Shown here: positions 52,867 to 57,239 of the stretch, piece by piece
How positions within the stretch are numbered: the first letter of the stretch is position 1
Layout of the letters: every line of letters starts with the position of its first letter
Assembly (NCBI GenBank): GCA_016790515.1
Contig: JAEUOY010000032.1
Location: 1-57,239, forward strand
DNA length: 57,239 nt
From: Burkholderiaceae bacterium
Lineage (GTDB): Bacteria > Pseudomonadota > Gammaproteobacteria > Burkholderiales > Burkholderiaceae_C
Direction of reading: 5' to 3'
Notes under the pieces: generated by a model
What the model saw: the letters and a program-made list of their open reading frames with translations, nothing else
What the model was told of the DNA's origin: nothing
Database searches by the model: none
Position numbers and translations under genes: made by a program

Positions 52867-54903
52867 TCATTCCGGCAGCAGGAAGCTGCGCGGTGCGCGG
52901 CGCAGCCGCCGCCAGACCCCGCCGTACAGCCGGCGCCGGTCCTTCAGCGTGATGCGGCGCGAGCGCAGCGCCACCTTCAGCGCCAGCCAGAAGCTGACGC
53001 CCAGGTTCAGCACGGCGGTGACCACCAGGCCGGCCGCGCACCACCAGAACGCGGGCTCGCGCAAGGTCTCCCAGCCCAGGGTGCTGGCGGCGGCGGCGAG
53101 CTGGCCGCTGGACAGGGTGACATGCCGCACCTCGATGTGCAGCCCGACGAAGGCCAGCAGCACCGGCGCCACGCCCAGCATCAGCCCGAGCGTGACATTG
53201 GCTGCGACGCCCGAGATGTTGCCCCGCCACCAGGCCGACCAGCGCAGCGCGCGCGGTGCACCGAGCCGGGCGACGATGCCCGGGTTGTAGGCCAGCGCGC
53301 TTTCGATGCGGTGGTAGACGAACCAGTTCTCGACCCAGCCGGCCACCAGGCTGCTGGCAAACAGCAGCACGCCGGTGAACGCGGCGAACAGCGCGGTCGG
53401 CCCCAGCAGGGTGATCGAGTGCAGCACGTAGCGCGCATCGGCCTCGCTGACCAGCGGCCGGCCGGCCTGCGCCCAGGCCAGCCACTGCAGCACCAGGACC
53501 ACCGGGATCACCAGCGCGATGTTGCCGAGGATGCCGGCGATCTGCGATCGCACCAGGTGGCTGACCTCGTCGACGAAGGCCTCGACCGCGGCGATGTCGC
53601 GCCCGGCGTTGCGCTGGTCGTCGCGCGCGCCGACGCCCAGCCCGGCCAGCTTCTCGGCCAGCGCCGGGGCGGTCATCGCCGGCTGCTTGGTGGCCACGGT
53701 CCAGTGCATCAGGTGCACGATCAGGAAGCTGATCGCGTAGTTCATCCCGGCGGCCACGCCCGACCAGAACGGCGCCAGCCCCAGCGCCAGCAGGAAGAAC
53801 TTCGCGAAGGTGGTGCCGGCGATCACCGCGCCGCCGCCGGCGGCCTGGCGCAGCATGGTCGCGTATTCGTCACGGGTGCGGGTGATGTAGTGCTCGCCGG
53901 TCTCGGCGTGGCGCTCGGCCACCTTGCGCGCCATCAGCGAGTACTGGCGCGCCAGCAGCGCGCGCACGCTGCGCCGTTCGCGCGCCAGCGCCACCAGGTC
54001 GACCAGCAGCCGGTGCAGCTCGCGCTGCGGCGTCGCCGACATCGCCAGGTCGACCAGCGCCTCGAGCCGGATCGCGCGCGCCTGCAGCTGCTGCACCTCG
54101 AAGACGATGTTGACCGAGACGCCGAACTCCTCGAGATGATCGTAGATGCTGTCGGCCGCGGCGTGGCAGCGCTGCAGCAGCGCGCGCAGGTAGTTGGCGT
54201 GCGGCGCGGCGGCCAGCGGGTCGCCGCTGCGCAGCGCGTCGATCAGCGACTGCGCGGCCGGCGCCAGCTGGTCGAAGGGCTGGTTGGCCAGCAGCTCGGC
54301 GCCCATGCGGCAGCGCAGCGCCGGGGCGAACGCGGCGGCGCGGATCGCGCTGACCAGCCAGGTCATCGCCTGCAGCAGCGGCGCGCGCCAGTCGGCGGCC
54401 GGCTCTTCGCCCGGTGCCGGCACCGCGCCGCCTCGCGCCGCCGACATCAGCGCCACCAGCCGCGCCAGCGTGGCCTCGTCGATCGCGCCGAACCAGGCGT
54501 GGTCGTCGTCGCGGGTGAAGATCAGCTGGAACAGCGCGGCCAGGTCGTCGGTGTCGGGTGTGCCGGGCAGCCACTGCACCGCCAGCCGCTCGCCGACCTC
54601 GCCCCACAGGTCGCGCCGCGCGGTGAAGCCGAAATCGGCGAACAGCGACGCCAGGTCGGTCTCGCGCCAGAAGCGGCCGAGCAGCGCGACGACGCGCTCG
54701 CGCGGCTCGGCGTTGCGCTCCAGGACGTTGAGCAGGTGGCGGATGCGCAGCACCGGCATCGGCGTGTCGCCGGCCTGGCCCTGGGCCGGGCCGTGGCGCA
54801 GCCACTCGACCAGCCGCACCAGCCACAGGTGGCGCTGATGCCGCGGCGCCCGGGGGTCGGCGGCGTTGAGCAGCGCCGACAGATCCCAGCCCGGGCGGCT
54901 CAT
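52867..54903 (-). CDS. Gcr-family 'site-specific recombinase' (membrane protein)
   Basis: A 678-residue protein of the SpecificRecomb (PF10136) family. The N-terminal ~370 residues are helical and soluble. The C-terminal half has five to six hydrophobic spans (Ala-Lys-Phe-Phe-Leu-Leu-Ala-Leu-Gly, Asn-Ile-Ala-Leu-Val-Ile-Pro-Val-Val-Leu, Ala-Ala-Phe-Thr-Gly-Val-Leu-Leu-Phe-Ala, Leu-Gly-Leu-Met-Leu-Gly-Val-Ala). There is no tyrosine- or serine-recombinase active site. The family name is historical; the sequence looks like an integral membrane protein. ATG 54903 is the natural start. It is leftward, 52 bases after apaG. Confidence 0.85.
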   Translation of the reverse strand: MSRPGWDLSALLNAADPRAPRHQRHLWLVRLVEWLRHGPAQGQAGDTPMPVLRIRHLLNVLERNAEPRERVVALLGRFWRETDLASLFADFGFTARRDLWGEVGERLAVQWLPGTPDTDDLAALFQLIFTRDDDHAWFGAIDEATLARLVALMSAARGGAVPAPGEEPAADWRAPLLQAMTWLVSAIRAAAFAPALRCRMGAELLANQPFDQLAPAAQSLIDALRSGDPLAAAPHANYLRALLQRCHAAADSIYDHLEEFGVSVNIVFEVQQLQARAIRLEALVDLAMSATPQRELHRLLVDLVALARERRSVRALLARQYSLMARKVAERHAETGEHYITRTRDEYATMLRQAAGGGAVIAGTTFAKFFLLALGLAPFWSGVAAGMNYAISFLIVHLMHWTVATKQPAMTAPALAEKLAGLGVGARDDQRNAGRDIAAVEAFVDEVSHLVRSQIAGILGNIALVIPVVLVLQWLAWAQAGRPLVSEADARYVLHSITLLGPTALFAAFTGVLLFASSLVAGWVENWFVYHRIESALAYNPGIVARLGAPRALRWSAWWRGNISGVAANVTLGLMLGVAPVLLAFVGLHIEVRHVTLSSGQLAAAASTLGWETLREPAFWWCAAGLVVTAVLNLGVSFWLALKVALRSRRITLKDRRRLYGGVWRRLRRAPRSFLLPE

Positions 54904-54955
54904 CGCAGCGCTGTCCCAATCGCCGAACGGGATCGCGCAGCGCGGCTGCCGGGCT

Positions 54956-55330
54956 TCAATGCAGTGCGGCCGTGTCGGCCAGCGCGAACTCGGCCACCGG
55001 CGATTCGAACCACTGGGCATCCTCGGTGATGCAGAAGAACTTGCCCTGCATCGAGCCCTGCGGCGTCGCGATCTGCGCCCAGCTGGTGTACTCGAACTGC
55101 TCGCCCGGGCGCAGCAGCGGCTGGTGGCCGACCACGCCGAGGCCGCGCACCGTCTGCACGCCGCCGCGGTGGTCGCTGATCTCCCATTGGCGCGCGACCA
55201 GTTGCGCCGCCACGTCGCCGGTGTTGCGGATCGTCACGGTGTAGGCAAAGCCGTACAGCTGATTCGCCGCATCGGTCTGCTCGGGCAGCGGTCGTACCGC
55301 GACGCTGGAGGTGAAACGGGGTTGGGCCAT
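54956..55330 (-). CDS. apaG: ApaG (Co2+/Mg2+ efflux-associated, FN3-like)
   Basis: A 124-residue single-domain protein with the ApaG pattern: Phe-Ala-Tyr-Thr-Val-Thr-Ile-Arg-Asn, Leu-Val-Ala-Arg-Gln-Trp-Glu-Ile-Ser-Asp, Val-Gly-His-Gln-Pro-Leu-Leu-Arg-Pro-Gly and Gly-Ser-Met-Gln-Gly-Lys-Phe-Phe. It is linked to divalent-cation tolerance and to ApaH-linked dinucleotide signalling in other bacteria; the molecular role is uncertain. Full length. It is probably co-transcribed with gcr. Confidence 0.94.
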   Translation of the reverse strand: MAQPRFTSSVAVRPLPEQTDAANQLYGFAYTVTIRNTGDVAAQLVARQWEISDHRGGVQTVRGLGVVGHQPLLRPGEQFEYTSWAQIATPQGSMQGKFFCITEDAQWFESPVAEFALADTAALH

Positions 55331-55609
55331 GGCGTCATTCTAGGAAGGGCTGGCGGCGGGCGGGCGGGTGATCGGCCCTTCGCCGCGATCGGCGAGGCGC
55401 GCGACCCGCGCTGCAGGGTCGTTGCCGGCGTTCGGATGGCAGCCGTTTCCCGATGCCCGGAAGACCGATCGCCACGGCCGGTTCCTCGATCGTGGTCGCG
55501 GCGCCGGCCCCCGAGCAAGCCAGGGGTCGCGGTGGCCGGCCACCGGCAGAGAATCGGTTCCCGCCGTTCCCGACCCGACGCTCGTTCAACATCCGGAAGG
55601 ACTCGCCCG

Positions 55610-56566
55610 ATGAAACGCTTCCCGTTGCTGCTGTGCGCGCTGCTGGCCCTGGTCGGCCTGCCCGCCCTGGCGCAGGCCTGGCCGACCAAGCCGGTCCGCA
55701 TCGTGCTGCAGTTCCCGCCCGGCGGCTCGACCGATTCGGTGGCCCGCATCCTGGCCCAGCCGCTGGCGGCGGCGCTGGGCCAGCCGGTGGTGATCGAGAA
55801 CCGGCCCGGCGCCGACGGTGCGATCGCCGGCGAGTTCGTCGCCCGCGCCGAGCCCGATGGCCACACCTTCTTCCTGGCCAGCAACACGCCGATGATGCAG
55901 GTGCCGCTGCTGAAGAAAAACCCGCCCTACGACCCGGTCAGGAGCTTCACGCCGGTCTCGCTGGTCGGCCGCTATGTCTACGTGATGGTCAGCTCGCCGG
56001 CGCTGCCGGCCAAGGACGTCGGCGAGCTGCTCGCCTACGCGCGCGCCAACCCGGGCAAGCTCGGCTACGGCAGCTACAGCGGCGTCACGCAGCTGATGCA
56101 CAACCAGCTGAAGATGGCCAAGGCCGACACCACGTTGGTGCCCTACAAGGGCGAGGCGCCGACGGTCACCGACATCCTCGGCAACCATGTGCAGTTCACC
56201 TTCGCCACCCCGGCCAGCACGCTGCAGCACGTCAAGGAGGGCAAGCTGCGCGCGCTGGCGGTGCTGCTGCCGGCGCGCTCGTCGCTGCTGCCCAGCGTGC
56301 CCACCGCCGCCGAGGCCGGGCTGCCGCCGCTGAACGCCGGCACCTGGGCCGCGCTGTTCGGCCCGGCCAGGCTGCCGGCCGAGATCGCCCAGCGCATGAA
56401 CCGCGAGCTGAATGCCGCGATGCAGCGCCCCGAGGTGCGCGAGAAGATCACCGCGCTGGGCTTCGAGCTGGCCGGCTCGACGCCCGACGAGATGGGCCTG
56501 TTCCTGCAGGAGCAGCTGCAGGCCTGGGGGCGGGCGTTCCGCGACGCCGGGATGAACCCCGAATAG
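55610..56566 (+). CDS. Bug/TctC-family tripartite tricarboxylate transporter receptor
   Basis: A 318-residue periplasmic solute receptor. The signal peptide ends at Ala-Leu-Ala-Gln-Ala. The mature start Trp-Pro-Thr-Lys-Pro-Val-Arg-Ile-Val is the family hallmark, followed by Phe-Pro-Pro-Gly-Gly-Ser-Thr-Asp, Val-Ile-Glu-Asn-Arg-Pro-Gly-Ala-Asp-Gly and Pro-Tyr-Lys-Gly. Such Bug proteins capture carboxylates and other small acids for a TctAB permease; none is nearby, as is common in Burkholderiales. GGAAGG lies 9 bases before ATG 55610. Confidence 0.93.
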   Translation: MKRFPLLLCALLALVGLPALAQAWPTKPVRIVLQFPPGGSTDSVARILAQPLAAALGQPVVIENRPGADGAIAGEFVARAEPDGHTFFLASNTPMMQVPLLKKNPPYDPVRSFTPVSLVGRYVYVMVSSPALPAKDVGELLAYARANPGKLGYGSYSGVTQLMHNQLKMAKADTTLVPYKGEAPTVTDILGNHVQFTFATPASTLQHVKEGKLRALAVLLPARSSLLPSVPTAAEAGLPPLNAGTWAALFGPARLPAEIAQRMNRELNAAMQRPEVREKITALGFELAGSTPDEMGLFLQEQLQAWGRAFRDAGMNPE

Positions 56567-56590
56567 CGCTGGCGCCTCGCCCCGAAGCTC

Positions 56591-57239
56591 TCAGACGGTG
56601 CCGGCCGCCATGCCGATCTGCACCAGGATCTTGCCGGTCACGCAACGCGCGGCCATCGCCGCCAGCGCCTCGCGGGCCTCGGCCAGCGCGAAGCGCGCGC
56701 CGATCGTCGGCCGCAGCACACGGTCCTCGGCCAGCCGCAGCACCGCGGCCAGGTGCTCGGCGTGGTGGGCCGGGAAGCGGCGCCCGTATTCGCCGGCGCG
56801 CACGCCGACCACGCTGTAGCCCTTGATCAGCGGCCGGTTGACGTCGAGCGCCGGGATCCGGCCGCTGGCGAAGCCCAGCACCAGCACGCGGCCGCCGAAG
56901 GCGATGCAGCGCTGCGACTCGTCGAACACGTCGCCGCCGACCGGGTCGGCGACGACATCGGCGCCGCGGTCGCCGGTGAGCGCCAGCACCGCGTCGCGAA
57001 AGCCCCTGGCCGGCAGCACCGCGACCCCGCTGCCGGCCAGCGCGGCCAGGCGCTCGGGCTGGCTGGCGGTGGCGATCACCGTCGCGCCCAGGTGCAGGCC
57101 GAGCTGCACGCAGGCCTGGCCGACCCCGCCGCGCGCGCCGTGCACCAGCAGCGTCTCGCCGCGCTGCAGCCGGCCCAGCCGGGCCAGCGCGACCCAGGCG
57201 GTCAGCCCGGTGACGGTGACTGCGGCGGCCTCGTCCATC
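56591..57239 (-). CDS. Zinc-free quinone oxidoreductase (MDR family), 5' end beyond the window
   Basis: The C-terminal ~215 residues of an NADPH:quinone-oxidoreductase-type enzyme. The stretch begins Asp-Glu-Ala-Ala-Ala-Val-Thr-Val-Thr-Gly-Leu-Thr-Ala, which is normally residue ~110 of the family. It then has Leu-Val-His-Gly-Ala-Arg-Gly-Gly-Val-Gly-Gln-Ala (the NADPH Rossmann motif) and Gly-Ala-Asp-Val-Val-Ala-Asp-Pro-Val-Gly-Gly. The coding sequence continues past the right edge, so the first in-window Met is not the start. It is convergent with the Bug gene. Confidence 0.92.
   Translation of the reverse strand, partial: MDEAAAVTVTGLTAWVALARLGRLQRGETLLVHGARGGVGQACVQLGLHLGATVIATASQPERLAALAGSGVAVLPARGFRDAVLALTGDRGADVVADPVGGDVFDESQRCIAFGGRVLVLGFASGRIPALDVNRPLIKGYSVVGVRAGEYGRRFPAHHAEHLAAVLRLAEDRVLRPTIGARFALAEAREALAAMAARCVTGKILVQIGMAAGTV

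Noticed and set aside
1-57239. CRISPR arrays, rRNA operons and intact tRNA genes
   Set aside because: No regularly spaced direct repeats, no rRNA-like conserved blocks, and the only tRNA-like sequence is the 3' fragment at 3522-3569.

Overview
The window is high-GC (about 70%), densely packed DNA of betaproteobacterial type. The best guess is Burkholderiales, in the neighbourhood of Rubrivivax, Leptothrix, Methylibium or Ideonella. This rests on gene content rather than on any search: a gcr-type 'recombinase' membrane protein beside apaG, a Bug/TctC periplasmic binding protein, a fused indolepyruvate:ferredoxin oxidoreductase with a divergent Lrp regulator, a PrsT/PEP-CTERM pair and a CaiB-type alpha-methylacyl-CoA racemase. 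Codon usage is strongly GC3-biased, so the antisense strand carries many long but spurious open frames.

Layout. (1) Bases 1-3620 look like the right end of a genomic island: an IS3-family element whose orfB breaks off at a GTGCG that resembles a group II intron 5' end, an unrecognised gene, an AT-rich divergent regulatory region, and an orphan Fic AMPylase. The island ends at a 48-bp 3' fragment of tRNA-fMet followed by a terminator, which looks like a tRNA attachment site. (2) Bases 3.9-22.1 kb hold lipid/CoA catabolism genes: paired acyl-CoA dehydrogenases, a GGT-like hydrolase with a serine esterase, a Baeyer-Villiger monooxygenase, an enoyl-CoA hydratase/isomerase, and an MFS pump followed by racemase, Nudix-MBL fusion and serine hydrolase. 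Among them are a haem-domain lipoprotein behind a perfect FNR-type box and a LytS/LytR-type two-component pair. (3) 22.1-25.9 kb: PrsT TPR lipoprotein and a PEP-CTERM protein with a good sigma-54 promoter. (4) 26.2-32.7 kb: PutA, then a hybrid histidine kinase in an operon with a periplasmic binding protein. (5) 32.8-35.5 kb: a three-gene, translationally coupled lipid/glycan glycosyltransferase operon. (6) 35.5-39.2 kb: M20 peptidase plus ABM protein, divergent from a nicotinamidase-like hydrolase plus TauD-type dioxygenase. (7) 39.2-47.5 kb: MscS channel, IorAB, Lrp regulator and an APH/P-loop kinase fusion. (8) 47.5-49.3 kb: an orphan DUF4157 (eCIS-core) putative toxin/effector with internal 10-residue repeats. 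(9) 49.5-57.2 kb: MltA with a divergent 40-residue membrane protein whose start codon overlaps it, a SnoaL-like protein, an M16 peptidase, a REP-like repeat, gcr, apaG, a Bug receptor and a truncated quinone oxidoreductase.

How the parts may fit together. BVMO, esterase, heteromeric ACAD, enoyl-CoA hydratase and alpha-methylacyl-CoA racemase are the enzyme types expected for breaking down a branched or cyclic isoprenoid/steroid-like carbon source (inference). Three near-identical FNR/CRP-superfamily palindromes (TTGA[T/C]-N4-[A/G]TCAA) lie in three separate intergenic regions and hint at shared redox or global control. The most unusual items are the island/intron boundary, the DUF4157 effector, the sigma-54 PEP-CTERM promoter, the Nudix-MBL fusion and the overlapping divergent start codons at mltA.
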